From assembly GCA_902559035.1 (NCBI GenBank), contig CACEGG010000009.1, positions 1 to 55,921 on the forward strand: a stretch of DNA of 55,921 nucleotides. Reading direction: 5' to 3'. Shown one piece after another: positions 34,241 through 43,956 of this stretch. A program made the position numbers and the translations under genes. The notes below the pieces were generated by a model that saw only the letters and a list, made by a program, of their open reading frames with translations, was not told the origin of the DNA and ran no database searches. Source of the stretch: an uncultured Bacteroidota bacterium. GTDB taxonomy: Bacteria; Bacteroidota; Bacteroidia; Flavobacteriales; Flavobacteriaceae. The first letter of the stretch is position 1, and each line of letters starts with the position of its first letter.

Positions 34241-34755
34241 TTTGCTAGTGATGCATTAAAAATATCTTGTGTTATTCTTTCAAAAATTATATCGTGAGCT
34301 TCTGATTTTACATTTAACAGTTGTACTTCAGCAGGATAGTCGTAATAAAATGTAAACCTTCTTTCAAAATTGTCATCTTCCTTTTTTAAATTAGTAAACC
34401 TCACGTTAATTCCAACAGTTAATCTGTTTTGTGAAGCTTGTAAATTTGATGTTGCTGTCATGGGACTAACTCTGTATTCTGTGATTTCACCCTCATATAT
34501 CAAATCACCGTCGGAACCAACCAGTTGTAAATTTGTTTGATTTTGTAAAATATCTTGTAAAGCTATAGTAAAATCACGATCAAGACCTGGCTCAAAAATT
34601 GATCCCATAGAATTTCCAGCTTCATTTTCAAAAAAATTGACTTGAAAGCTTTCAGTTCCTTCAGCGATGGAGGCACCAGTAAACGAATAGTTTCCACAAC
34701 TTTTTATTATAAAAACAAAAAGCAATAAATAAATAAATTTATAGTTCAATGTCAT
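34234..34755 (-). CDS. lptE: LptE-family LPS assembly lipoprotein
   Basis: 173 residues. The signal peptide FIYLLLFVFIIKSC gives a lipidated Cys. The Bacteroidota LptE start YSFTGASIAEGTESFQVNFFENEA is readable, followed by DFTIALQDILQNQTNLQLVGSDGDLIYEGEITEYRV and a RLTVGINVRFTNL strand. LptE plugs the LptD barrel in the outer membrane for LPS insertion. It lies between a sigma-54-type regulator gene (17-base overlap) and the TPR-like gene. Confidence 0.85.
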   Translation of the reverse strand: MTLNYKFIYLLLFVFIIKSCGNYSFTGASIAEGTESFQVNFFENEAGNSMGSIFEPGLDRDFTIALQDILQNQTNLQLVGSDGDLIYEGEITEYRVSPMTATSNLQASQNRLTVGINVRFTNLKKEDDNFERRFTFYYDYPAEVQLLNVKSEAHDIIFERITQDIFNASLAKW

Positions 34756-35983
34756 GTTGTTTTATTTTTCTATATAAAGTCCTTTCAGAAATTCCTAATT
34801 CAATTGCTGCAGCTTTACGTTTGCCATTATTTCTTTCTAATGCTTTTTTGATTAATTCCAATTCTTTGTCATGTATTGAAAGTGTTTCTTCTTCCTTTAT
34901 TTCTTCAGCAAAGTGATATTTATCAATATTTGAATTAAATGTAGGATCTTTTTCATTGAAATCTATTATTTCTGCTGATTTTTGGCTGTCAATGGATGAT
35001 TGTAAATTCTCGAAGGTATTAATTTCGTTTTCTTTAAAATTAGATTTATGATCTTCAGATTTTAAATGATCCGTAATTTTTTTTAAATCATTTAAATCTT
35101 TTTTCATATCAAATAAGATTTTATAAAGTATTTCTCTTTCATTAGAAAAATCATTTGAAGAATTTGATTTATTAATCAATGCTGGTAAACTTGAATTAAA
35201 ATCAGGTAAATAGTATTTTAAAAGCTGACTAGAAACTTCTCTTTTTTCTTCTAAAACAGAAAGTTGTTCAGCAACATTTCTAAGTTGACGAATATTACCA
35301 TTCCAACGATATGCGTTTAATAAGTTTTGAGCATTTTCATCTAATCTTATTGTTGGCATATTATATTTTTTTGCAAAATCACTGGCAAATTTTCTGAATA
35401 ATAAATGAATATCCTCTTTTCTGTTTCTTAAAGGTGGAATTTTTATTTCAACAGTACTTAATCTGTAAAATAAATCTTCTCTAAATTTTCCTTTTTGAAT
35501 TGCTTTTTCCATATCCAAATTAGTGGCAGCTACAATCCTAACATTTGTTTTTTGAACTTCAGAGGCACCAACTTTGATAAATTCTCCATTTTCCAAAACT
35601 CTCAATAACCTGACCTGAGTTGTTAGTGGGAGTTCCCCAACTTCGTCAAGGAAAATTGTTCCACCATCTGCCACTTCAAAATATCCTTTTCTTGCACTAT
35701 TAGCACCAGTAAAGGCTCCTTTTTCGTGACCAAAAAGTTCAGAATCAATAGTACCCTCAGGAATAGCACCACAGTTGACAGCAATATATTTATTGTGTTT
35801 TCTGTGAGATAATTGATGAATAATTTTCGGAAAACTTTCTTTTCCAACTCCACTTTCACCAGTTACTAAAACGGAAATATCCGTTGGAGATACTCTCATT
35901 GCTTTTTCAATAGATCTGTTTAAAACTGGATCGTTTCCAATTATTCCAAATCTTTGCTTAATATTTTGAGTAGATGCATCCAT
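34739..35983 (-). CDS. Sigma-54-dependent transcriptional activator (AAA+)
   Basis: 414 residues from the ATG at 35983; an upstream start would run into miaB. There is almost no N-terminal domain: the AAA+ module begins within about 15 residues. It carries Walker A GESGVGKE, the sigma-54 contact loop GAFTGA, Walker B GGTIFLDEVGELP and the sensor motifs up to RNRKEDIHLL. A long linker rich in Asn, Ser and Lys follows, then a Fis-type HTH, RKAAAIELGISERTLYRKIK. Lacking a receiver domain, it may be constitutive or controlled by partners. It is conserved beside lptE in Flavobacteriia; targets are unknown. Confidence 0.9.
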   Translation of the reverse strand: MDASTQNIKQRFGIIGNDPVLNRSIEKAMRVSPTDISVLVTGESGVGKESFPKIIHQLSHRKHNKYIAVNCGAIPEGTIDSELFGHEKGAFTGANSARKGYFEVADGGTIFLDEVGELPLTTQVRLLRVLENGEFIKVGASEVQKTNVRIVAATNLDMEKAIQKGKFREDLFYRLSTVEIKIPPLRNRKEDIHLLFRKFASDFAKKYNMPTIRLDENAQNLLNAYRWNGNIRQLRNVAEQLSVLEEKREVSSQLLKYYLPDFNSSLPALINKSNSSNDFSNEREILYKILFDMKKDLNDLKKITDHLKSEDHKSNFKENEINTFENLQSSIDSQKSAEIIDFNEKDPTFNSNIDKYHFAEEIKEEETLSIHDKELELIKKALERNNGKRKAAAIELGISERTLYRKIKQHDIEL

Positions 35984-35994
35984 AATTTTAAACT

Positions 35995-37416
35995 TTAATC
36001 TATACTTTCTCCAATTAATGTAGCAGAAGTGCAATCATTAATTTTAACATTTACAAAATCTCCAATTTTATGAGATTTTTTTGGAAAAACAACAACAGTA
36101 TTTTGTTCGTTTCTTCCAGCCCAATGTGAGTTCGATTTTTTAGACTCTTTTTCAATTAACACTTCAACCGTCTTGCCAATATATTGTTTGGTTCTGAATT
36201 TACTGTGTGATTGTTGAAGATCAATAATTTCTTGTAATCTTACTTTTTTAACCTCCTCATCCACATTATCTTCAAATTTTTTGGCAGCAAAAGTTCCAGG
36301 TCTTTCAGAATATTTAAACATATATCCAAAATCATATTTCACCTCTTTCATTAAACTTAACGTTTGATTATGATCCTCATCTGTTTCATTTGGAAAGCCT
36401 GTAATCATATCGTGTGAAATTCCGCAATTAGGAATTAAATTTTTTATTTGTTTGATCAACTCAAGATATTCTTTTCTTGTATGCTGTCTATTCATTTCTT
36501 TCAATACAGAATTGCTCCCAGACTGAACAGGTAAGTGAATGTAATTACAGATGTTTGCATAAGATGCCATTGTTTTAATCACATCAAGGTTCATGTCCTG
36601 TGGGTTTGAAGTTGAAAATCTTATTCTAATTTCAGGAAATGCTTCCCCAACTAACTTTAGAAGTTTTGCAAAATCAATTGATGTTTTTTTCTGAAGAGAA
36701 CTAGCTTTTTTAAAATCTTTTTTTAATCCTCCACCGTACCATAAATAACTGTCAACATTTTGACCTAAAAGGGTGATTTCTTTATAATTAGAATCCTTGA
36801 GATTTTGAATTTCTTCAAGGATACTTTTAGGATCTCTACTTCTTTCTCTTCCTCTAGTAAAGGGAACCACGCAAAAAGTACACATATTGTCGCACCCTCT
36901 GGTTATTGAAACAAATGCAGTAACACCATTTGAAGAAAGTCTTACAGGATTAATATCTCCATAAGTTTCTTCTTTTGAAAGAATAACATTGACGGCATTT
37001 CTTCCTTCATTTATTTCTTCAAGAAGATTTGGAATATCTTTGTAAGCGTCTGGACCCACAACTAAATCAACTATTTTTTCCTCTTCTAAAAATTTACTTT
37101 TTAATCTTTCGGCCATACATCCTAAAACTCCAACCTTTAAATGTTTATTGCTTCTTTTGAGTTTATTAAAGCTTTCTAGCCTTTTTCTAACAGTTGTTTC
37201 AGCTTTTTCTCTAATAGAACATGTGTTAAGTAAAATTAAATCTGCATCATTTAAATTTCTAGTTGAATCATAACCCTCCTTGGAAATAATTGAAGCAACA
37301 ACTTCACTGTCTGCAAAGTTCATTTGACAACCATAACTTTCAATATAAAATTTTTTTGAAGATGTTTTCAAATCCTTTTTAGCTTTAATTCTTTTAGTTT
37401 GCAGCTTTACGCTCAT
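35995..37416 (-). CDS. miaB: tRNA methylthiotransferase MiaB
   Basis: 473 residues from the ATG at 37416 (a TTG lies two codons upstream). The MTTase N-terminal domain has SYGCQMNFADSE, NTCSIREKAE and GVLGCMAERL. The radical SAM domain has RGCDNMCTFCVVPFTRGRE, LLGQNVDSY, HLPVQSGSNSVLKEM and DMITGFPNETDEDH. A TRAM domain closes the protein. It adds the 2-methylthio group to i6A37 of tRNAs, including those reading UNN codons. It starts the operon ending in secG. Confidence 0.95.
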   Translation of the reverse strand: MSVKLQTKRIKAKKDLKTSSKKFYIESYGCQMNFADSEVVASIISKEGYDSTRNLNDADLILLNTCSIREKAETTVRKRLESFNKLKRSNKHLKVGVLGCMAERLKSKFLEEEKIVDLVVGPDAYKDIPNLLEEINEGRNAVNVILSKEETYGDINPVRLSSNGVTAFVSITRGCDNMCTFCVVPFTRGRERSRDPKSILEEIQNLKDSNYKEITLLGQNVDSYLWYGGGLKKDFKKASSLQKKTSIDFAKLLKLVGEAFPEIRIRFSTSNPQDMNLDVIKTMASYANICNYIHLPVQSGSNSVLKEMNRQHTRKEYLELIKQIKNLIPNCGISHDMITGFPNETDEDHNQTLSLMKEVKYDFGYMFKYSERPGTFAAKKFEDNVDEEVKKVRLQEIIDLQQSHSKFRTKQYIGKTVEVLIEKESKKSNSHWAGRNEQNTVVVFPKKSHKIGDFVNVKINDCTSATLIGESID

Positions 37417-37506
37417 AATCAATAAATATCTGCAAATATAACAATATATGACAATATGGCAGTAATAATATTGTTTATAAATTGAAGTTATTTGTGATTA
37501 AAAAAA

Positions 37507-37534
37507 TTGATAATAAAAAAAAAATATACTTTTG
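37507..37534 (+). promoter_or_regulatory. Putative topA promoter
   Basis: TACTTTTG (37527-37534) fits TANNTTTG. ATTG ends at 37509, 17 bases upstream, an approximate -33 box. The -7 box lies 22 bases before the topA start, in the divergent gap to miaB. Confidence 0.5.
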
Positions 37535-37555
37535 TGATCTTTAAAATCCACTTTA

Positions 37556-40021
37556 ATGTCAAAAAACTTAGTTATTGTTGAATCTCCAGCCAAGGCTAAA
37601 ACTATTGAAAAATATTTAGGTTCTGAGTTCAAAGTGTCGTCTAGTTATGGACATATTTCTGATCTCCCTAAAAAAGAAATAGGTATTGATTTTGACAATA
37701 ATTTTAAGCCAAAATATATAATATCCTCTGATAAAAAAGATATAGTCAAGCAATTAAAAAAACAAGCATTATCTGCTGAAACAGTTTGGTTAGCTAGTGA
37801 TGAGGATAGAGAAGGAGAGGCTATTGCATGGCATTTATTTGAGTCTTTAAAACTAGATAAATCAAAAACTAAGAGAATTGTATTTCGAGAAATTACTAAA
37901 AAAGCAATTCTCAATGCAATTGAAAATCCAAGAGAAATTAATTATAATTTAGTAAATGCTCAGCAGGCCAGAAGAATAATAGACCGACTTGTTGGCTTTG
38001 AGATTTCACCAATTTTGTGGAGAAAAGTTAAAGGAGGTTTGTCTGCTGGAAGGGTACAATCTGTAGCAGTTCGTTTATTGGTTGATAAAGAAAATGAGAT
38101 TAATAATTTTACTCCTAAATCTTCTTTTAAAATATCTGCTAAATTTTCTGATTCTGATAATAATAACTTGAGCGCTCAATTAAGTGGAGTTTTTGAAAGT
38201 GAGAATAAAGCAAAAGAAATTTTAGAAAAAAGTTTGACTTCAAAATTTTCTATTAGCTCTGTAGAAAAAAAACCATTCAAAAAAACATCATCTGCTCCAT
38301 TCACTACTTCAACATTGCAACAAGAGGCATCTAGAAAATTAGGCTTTTCGGTTAGTCGAACTATGTCTGCTGCTCAGCGTCTTTATGAATCTGGACATAT
38401 TACTTACATGAGAACAGATAGCGTTAATCTTTCACAAGACGCATTAAACGCTGCTGGAAAAGTTATTTCAAAAATGTATGGTAACAATTATCATAAAACA
38501 AAAAGATTTTCTAATAAAAATAAAGGAGCTCAAGAAGCTCACGAAGCTATAAGACCAACAAATTTTGAAAACAAGTCTGTTAATATGGAATCTGATCAAA
38601 TTAAACTATATAATTTAATTTGGCTCAGGACTATTTCTTCTCAGATGAGTGATGCTCTGCTTGAGAGAACTATTTTAAAAATTTCCTCTGATCAATTCGA
38701 TAATCAATTTACATGTAAAGGAGAAGTTATAAAATTTGATGGTTTTTTAAAGGTTTATATTGAAGGAATAGATGATAATGAAAATGAAGACTCTGAAGGC
38801 TTATTACCTAATCTTTCAAAGGGTGATAAGGTTAACAATATTAACATGATAGCTACTGAGAAATTTAGTCGCCCTCCGTACAGATATTCAGAAGCAACTC
38901 TTGTAAAAAAAATGGAAGAACTTGGAATTGGAAGACCATCAACATATGCTCCTACAATAACAACAATACAAAACAGAAAATATGTTGCAAGAGGAACTTA
39001 TGAAGGATTTGAAAGAAACTATCGCCAAATAATCTTAGATAGTGATGAAATAAAAACAAATTTATTAAAAGAGAACACAGGTTCGGACAAAGGAAAATTA
39101 GTACCTACTGAAGTAGGCATTATTGTAACAGAATTTCTTGTAAATAATTTTAAAAACATATTGAATTACAACTTTACAGCCAGCGTAGAACAGGATTTTG
39201 ATAAGATTGCTAGTGGTGATATTGAATGGACAAATATTTTAAAAGATTTTTACAAACCATTTCATAACACTGTTGTGGATGTCAAAGAAAACGCAACAAG
39301 AGAAACTGGTGAGAGAGTTTTGGGAGTTGATCCAAAAAGCGGAAGAAAAGTTAGTGTTAGGTTAGGAAAATTTGGTCCAATGGCTCAAATTGGAACTGTA
39401 GATGAAGAAGAAAAACCAATTTTTGCTGGTTTACTTCCCGATCAAAAAATAAACCAAATTACTTTAGAGCAAACTTTAGAGTTATTTAAATTACCATGCT
39501 ATTTGGGTGATTATGAGAACTCTAGAGTTGAATCTAATGCTGGAAGATTTGGTCCTTACATTAAACATGATAATAAGTTTGTTTCACTTCCTAAAGGTAT
39601 TAGTCCATTAGAAGTTTCTTTAGAACAAGCAATTGAACTTATTGAGGAGAAAAGAAAAATTGATGCTCCGATTGCAAAATATGAAGGTCAAGATGTTAGT
39701 AAGGGTAAAGGAAGATTTGGTCCTTTTATAAAATGGAATGGATTGTTTATTAATGTAAATAAATCTTATGATTTTGATAATTTGACTCAAAAAGATTGTG
39801 AAGAGTTAATTGAATTTAAAAAGAAAAAGGAAGCTGAAAAGTTAATTAAATCTTGGGATGAAGAGGGAATAAGGTTAGAAAAAGCAAGATGGGGTCGATT
39901 TAATTTGATTAAGGGCAAAGTTAAAGTTGAATTACCTAAAGAAACTAAGACAGATAAATTGACTTTAGAAAACGTCAAATCGTATTTTTCAAAAAAAGGG
40001 AAAAAAAGTACTAAAAAATAG
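37556..40021 (+). CDS. topA: DNA topoisomerase I
   Basis: 821 residues. The Toprim domain (NLVIVESPAKAKTIEKYLG, DEDREGEAIAWHL) comes first, then the type IA core with catalytic Tyr284 in ITYMRTDSVNLS and the signature EAHEAIRPT. The C-terminus has basic repeats of the GRFGPFIKW type instead of cysteine zinc ribbons, usual in Bacteroidota. It relaxes negative supercoils. It is a single gene, divergent from miaB. Confidence 0.96.
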   Translation: MSKNLVIVESPAKAKTIEKYLGSEFKVSSSYGHISDLPKKEIGIDFDNNFKPKYIISSDKKDIVKQLKKQALSAETVWLASDEDREGEAIAWHLFESLKLDKSKTKRIVFREITKKAILNAIENPREINYNLVNAQQARRIIDRLVGFEISPILWRKVKGGLSAGRVQSVAVRLLVDKENEINNFTPKSSFKISAKFSDSDNNNLSAQLSGVFESENKAKEILEKSLTSKFSISSVEKKPFKKTSSAPFTTSTLQQEASRKLGFSVSRTMSAAQRLYESGHITYMRTDSVNLSQDALNAAGKVISKMYGNNYHKTKRFSNKNKGAQEAHEAIRPTNFENKSVNMESDQIKLYNLIWLRTISSQMSDALLERTILKISSDQFDNQFTCKGEVIKFDGFLKVYIEGIDDNENEDSEGLLPNLSKGDKVNNINMIATEKFSRPPYRYSEATLVKKMEELGIGRPSTYAPTITTIQNRKYVARGTYEGFERNYRQIILDSDEIKTNLLKENTGSDKGKLVPTEVGIIVTEFLVNNFKNILNYNFTASVEQDFDKIASGDIEWTNILKDFYKPFHNTVVDVKENATRETGERVLGVDPKSGRKVSVRLGKFGPMAQIGTVDEEEKPIFAGLLPDQKINQITLEQTLELFKLPCYLGDYENSRVESNAGRFGPYIKHDNKFVSLPKGISPLEVSLEQAIELIEEKRKIDAPIAKYEGQDVSKGKGRFGPFIKWNGLFINVNKSYDFDNLTQKDCEELIEFKKKKEAEKLIKSWDEEGIRLEKARWGRFNLIKGKVKVELPKETKTDKLTLENVKSYFSKKGKKSTKK

Positions 40022-40174
40022 TTAATATTAGTAAGGATCTACAACCACGATTAAGAGCTTTATTGATTTTAATAATAATTTTCTTGAATAAGAGATTTTA
40101 TATAAAATGGTATGAAATTTGAAGATCGTTTAAATAATATTGTTAAATTTATGACCTTAAATATTAATCTAACC

Positions 40175-41608
40175 GTGAAAAAAGTTCTTTATTTTCTAAT
40201 AATACTCTTCATATTTTCAAGTTGTTCAAAATCAGATAGAGGTGAATTAGTTGGTATTCAAGGTAAGAAGTTCTTCCCTGATAAACCCTCTGGAATGGTA
40301 CTTGTTCCAAGCGGTTCTTTTTTAATGGGAATGTCAGATGAAGATATTGTTGGTCTTCAAAATGCGCCAATAAGTACAGTATCTGTCAAGGCTTTTTATA
40401 TGGACGAAACTGAAATCACCAATGGAGAGTACAGACAATTTGTAAATTGGGTTAAGGATTCAATAGTCAGACAGGCTTTAGCTGTAAGAGCAATGGAGGA
40501 AATTGGTGAATCACCAACTCAAGAAGAATTAGATAAGGACAATAGTATAAATTCTTTTTTTCCAATATATCAACCAATAAGTGAGGTAAGCGATGAAGAA
40601 AAAACGGGATATGAGCTTTACCGAGAACAAAATTCATTTGGAATTAATCCTTATGACAAGAAAACATTTAATCTGAACTTTGATATTGATATTATTTGGG
40701 AAAGAGAAGAGTACCCTGATTTGGCATATGCTGAAGTAATGGAAGGGGTTATTGAAGGAACTGGATTTTATTTACCCAAAGAAGAGTCTTTTAACTCAGA
40801 AAGAATATTTGATACTAAACAAATTATTTACAGTTACACCACTTTTGATGCTGAGGCTGCAATTAAGTCTAATAGTGAATCGCGAAAAGATTTTTTTAAA
40901 GAAAAATCAATAGAAATATATCCCGATACAACTGCATGGATTAAAGATTTTTCATATAGTTACAATGAACCCATGCACAACGATTATTTTTGGCATGATG
41001 CATATTCAGACTATCCAGTTGTTGGTGTTTCATGGGAGCAAGCAAAAGCTTTTGCTCATTGGAGAACAATGTATAAAAATAGATATCAGAAATTAAAATC
41101 TAAAAACGGTCAACGTGTAGCTTCTTTTAGGCTACCAAGTGAGGCAGAGTGGGAGTACGCTGCAAGAGGAGGAATTGAGTCAGGAACTTACCCATGGGGA
41201 GGTCCATATACAACAGACTCTGAAGGTTGTTTTTTGGCAAACTTTAAGCCAAATAGAGGGGACTATGCTGCTGATAATGCTCTATATACTGTTGAAGCTA
41301 AATCATACTGGCCGAACGATTATGGACTATACAACATGGCTGGTAATGTAGCTGAGTGGACAGAATCTTCTTATGATAAAGGATCATATAATTTTGATTC
41401 TGGTTTAAATCCCAATATTTCAGATTCAACTAATTTAAGAAAAGTAACCAGAGGAGGTTCTTGGAAAGATGTAGCTTATTTTTTAAGAGTTAGTACTAGA
41501 GACTATGAATACAAAGATGAAAAACGATCATATATTGGTTTTAGAACAGTTCAGGATTATCTTGGAGAAGATATAGGAATCAATGAAAATCAAAATAAAA
41601 TATTTTAA
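40175..41608 (+). CDS. gldK: Gliding/type IX secretion lipoprotein GldK
   Basis: 477 residues from the GTG at 40175. This start gives an ideal lipoprotein signal (VKKVLYFLIILFIFSSC); in-frame ATGs at 40112 and 40151 would add a polar tail. The body is a formylglycine-generating-enzyme-like (SUMF1) fold: GMVLVPSGSFLMGMSDED, YMDETEITNGEYRQFVNW, YPVVGVSWEQAKAFAHWR, RLPSEAEWEYAARGG and GNVAEWTESS, ending RGGSWKDVAYFLRVSTR and IGFRTV. GldK forms the periplasmic ring with GldN beneath the outer membrane. It heads gldKLMN. Confidence 0.94.
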   Translation: MKKVLYFLIILFIFSSCSKSDRGELVGIQGKKFFPDKPSGMVLVPSGSFLMGMSDEDIVGLQNAPISTVSVKAFYMDETEITNGEYRQFVNWVKDSIVRQALAVRAMEEIGESPTQEELDKDNSINSFFPIYQPISEVSDEEKTGYELYREQNSFGINPYDKKTFNLNFDIDIIWEREEYPDLAYAEVMEGVIEGTGFYLPKEESFNSERIFDTKQIIYSYTTFDAEAAIKSNSESRKDFFKEKSIEIYPDTTAWIKDFSYSYNEPMHNDYFWHDAYSDYPVVGVSWEQAKAFAHWRTMYKNRYQKLKSKNGQRVASFRLPSEAEWEYAARGGIESGTYPWGGPYTTDSEGCFLANFKPNRGDYAADNALYTVEAKSYWPNDYGLYNMAGNVAEWTESSYDKGSYNFDSGLNPNISDSTNLRKVTRGGSWKDVAYFLRVSTRDYEYKDEKRSYIGFRTVQDYLGEDIGINENQNKIF

Positions 41609-41664
41609 ACCATTTATTTTTAAAAGGGTCTAAAATTTATGTTAACAAGATTATAATTAAAATT

Positions 41665-42264
41665 ATGGCAAATAAAAAAAAGAAATTTTTACCAGATAAT
41701 ATCATCGAATTAATGTTCGGATTGGGTGCTTCTATTGTTATTATAGGTGCGTTATTAAAAATTACTCACGCAGATTTAATACCTGGCTATGTTACTGGAA
41801 ATACAATGCTTACAATAGGTCTTATTGTTGAGGCTGTGATTTTTGCAATTTCTGGAATACAGGGCTATATGGTAGGTGATTCATCCATCGAAGACAAAGG
41901 CTTACAAACAATTGAAGCCGAAACACAATCTTTGCAACAAGCAGTAGATCAAACAGTTTCAGGGTTAAGTTCTTTAAATAAAAATCTTACTGCAGCTACT
42001 GCGGCAACGGAATCTTTCAATGTTCCAAAGGATATAAATGAAAATTTAAATAGTTATAATGATAATTTATCTTCTGCTGCAGCTAAGCTTACTAACATAA
42101 ACGAGTTGTATGATTCATTAAACAAAACATTAAGTGAAGTGAACTCATCTACATCTTCAATGAACATTCCAGAGGGCCTCGGTGAAGAACTAAATAAAAT
42201 GAAATCCACAATTAATGAATTGAACGCTAAGTATTCTTCAATGCTTGAAGGAATGAATAAATAG
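41665..42264 (+). CDS. gldL: Type IX secretion motor subunit GldL
   Basis: 199 residues. Two N-terminal membrane helices (ELMFGLGASIVIIGALLKI and MLTIGLIVEAVIFAISGI) contain Lys32 and the buried Glu56. These match the polar helix residues implicated in proton-driven rotation in the F. johnsoniae protein. The rest is a cytoplasmic coiled-coil region (LNKNLTAATAATESFNVPKDI and later). GldL and GldM form the inner-membrane motor that powers secretion and gliding. It lies 56 bases after gldK and 3 bases before gldM. Confidence 0.95.
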   Translation: MANKKKKFLPDNIIELMFGLGASIVIIGALLKITHADLIPGYVTGNTMLTIGLIVEAVIFAISGIQGYMVGDSSIEDKGLQTIEAETQSLQQAVDQTVSGLSSLNKNLTAATAATESFNVPKDINENLNSYNDNLSSAAAKLTNINELYDSLNKTLSEVNSSTSSMNIPEGLGEELNKMKSTINELNAKYSSMLEGMNK

Positions 42265-42267
42265 TTT

Positions 42268-43956
42268 ATGGCAGGAAAATCGGATACTAGACAGAAGATG
42301 ATAAACATGATGTACCTTGTGTTTATAGCAATGCTTGCATTGAATATAAGTAAAGAGGTATTAGCAACCTTAGGTATTTTAAATGATGATTTAGAATCTT
42401 CCATAGTTGAGTTAGAATCATCATCAAAAATCAATTACGATCAGATTAATTCAAATTCTGATAAGTTGGATTATAAAATTGCAGCTGAAATGGTTGGTGA
42501 CATGAGAACTGTTTCTGATGATTTTTACAATTTTATACAAGTTGTAAAAGACTCCTTGATCAACTCTGATGAAAACAAATATTTAAAAGAAGTTTCTGTT
42601 AAATCAAATAGGGATTCAATAATTACTATGACTGATTATCAGATTATGGATAAGTCACAAATTCTGGACGAGTATCTTTTCAATGGAGACTTATACACTG
42701 AAAATGGAGATTTATTTCTTGAAAAATTTATTAATTATCCATTGTCAATAAATAATATACTTGATCAAATTACTCAAAAAGAAAACTCCTCAGAAAAAGA
42801 AACTAAAATTAATTTTGATTTTAATTCAATTAAGGATGATCTTTCAAATAGATTTAAATACTCAGAAAAAATTGTAACAAGTGAAGGAACAGAATTATCT
42901 TTTTTGAATTATAACTTTGAAGGTTTCCCAATGATTGCCTCGATTTCAAAATTGACTAAAATTCAATCTGACATAAGGTACATTGAAAATAAAGTTTTGA
43001 CACAAATTCTAAATGCTGTTCAAAATAAAGGTTTAAATTTTAATACGTTTCAAACTCTTTTAGAAACTACAAAACCTGTTTACTACACAACTGACGTCAT
43101 TGATGCTGCGGTAGTGATGGGTAAAAAAGACGAAGGTTTTAGACCTGATAAGGTTGAGTTATTTTTTAATGGAAAACCGCTGAGATCATCTGAGTTTAAA
43201 ATTGAAAGTGGAAAGGTTGTTTTAAACAAAAAAATAACCTCGCCTGGAACATATGATTTAACAGGTACTATAACTAAAAGAAATGCTGATACTCAGGAGT
43301 TAGTTTCAATTCCTGTAAATCAAAGTATAGTTGTAATCAAAGAACCAAATTCTGCAGTAGTTTCTGCCGATAATATGAAAGTTTTTTACAGAGGACTTAG
43401 AAATCCTTCTTCAATTTCTATACCTGGAGTTGCTGAAAGTTCTATAAGACCTTCAAGCAATAATGGAGAATTTATAAAACTTAGTAACGGGGGATGGGGA
43501 GCAGTTCCAACAAGTGATTTTTCAAAAAAAACAATGAAGGTTAGCGTTTCGGGTGTTCTAAATGGAAAAAGAAAACAATTTGATGGAGGAGAGTTTAGAA
43601 TTCTTGAGCCACCACCTGGTCTTGGTTCAATTAAAGTAAATGATAATTACTACAAACCAACAGAGAATATCCCAAAAAGATATTTATCTAACGGAATGAT
43701 TACAGGTAATAAACCAAAAGACTTTTTATATGATTTTATAATTGAAGTAACTTCATTTGACATTAAAGTAGGTAACTCGCCTTCAAAAACTGTGAAAGGT
43801 AACTCAGCAAGGAATAATCCAAAAGCTGTAGCAGACATAAATAGTCAAGGAAGAGGAACTGTTGTTAGAATTTCTAACATCAAAGCCAGTGCAAAAGATG
43901 GAGATTTCGTAAATCCTAACTATATTGTTAATGATTTTATAGTAATACTTGAATGA
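42268..43956 (+). CDS. gldM: Type IX secretion motor stalk GldM
   Basis: 562 residues, somewhat longer than the usual 515 or so. One N-terminal membrane helix after MAGKSDTRQKMINMMYLVFIAMLAL is the GldM hallmark. The long periplasmic stalk follows, with domains including VMGKKDEGFRPDKVELFFNGK, VSADNMKVFYRGLRNPSSISIPG and the conserved end near GRGTVVRISNIKAS. GldM carries torque from GldL to the GldKN ring. Its stop overlaps gldN (ATGA). Confidence 0.95.
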   Translation: MAGKSDTRQKMINMMYLVFIAMLALNISKEVLATLGILNDDLESSIVELESSSKINYDQINSNSDKLDYKIAAEMVGDMRTVSDDFYNFIQVVKDSLINSDENKYLKEVSVKSNRDSIITMTDYQIMDKSQILDEYLFNGDLYTENGDLFLEKFINYPLSINNILDQITQKENSSEKETKINFDFNSIKDDLSNRFKYSEKIVTSEGTELSFLNYNFEGFPMIASISKLTKIQSDIRYIENKVLTQILNAVQNKGLNFNTFQTLLETTKPVYYTTDVIDAAVVMGKKDEGFRPDKVELFFNGKPLRSSEFKIESGKVVLNKKITSPGTYDLTGTITKRNADTQELVSIPVNQSIVVIKEPNSAVVSADNMKVFYRGLRNPSSISIPGVAESSIRPSSNNGEFIKLSNGGWGAVPTSDFSKKTMKVSVSGVLNGKRKQFDGGEFRILEPPPGLGSIKVNDNYYKPTENIPKRYLSNGMITGNKPKDFLYDFIIEVTSFDIKVGNSPSKTVKGNSARNNPKAVADINSQGRGTVVRISNIKASAKDGDFVNPNYIVNDFIVILE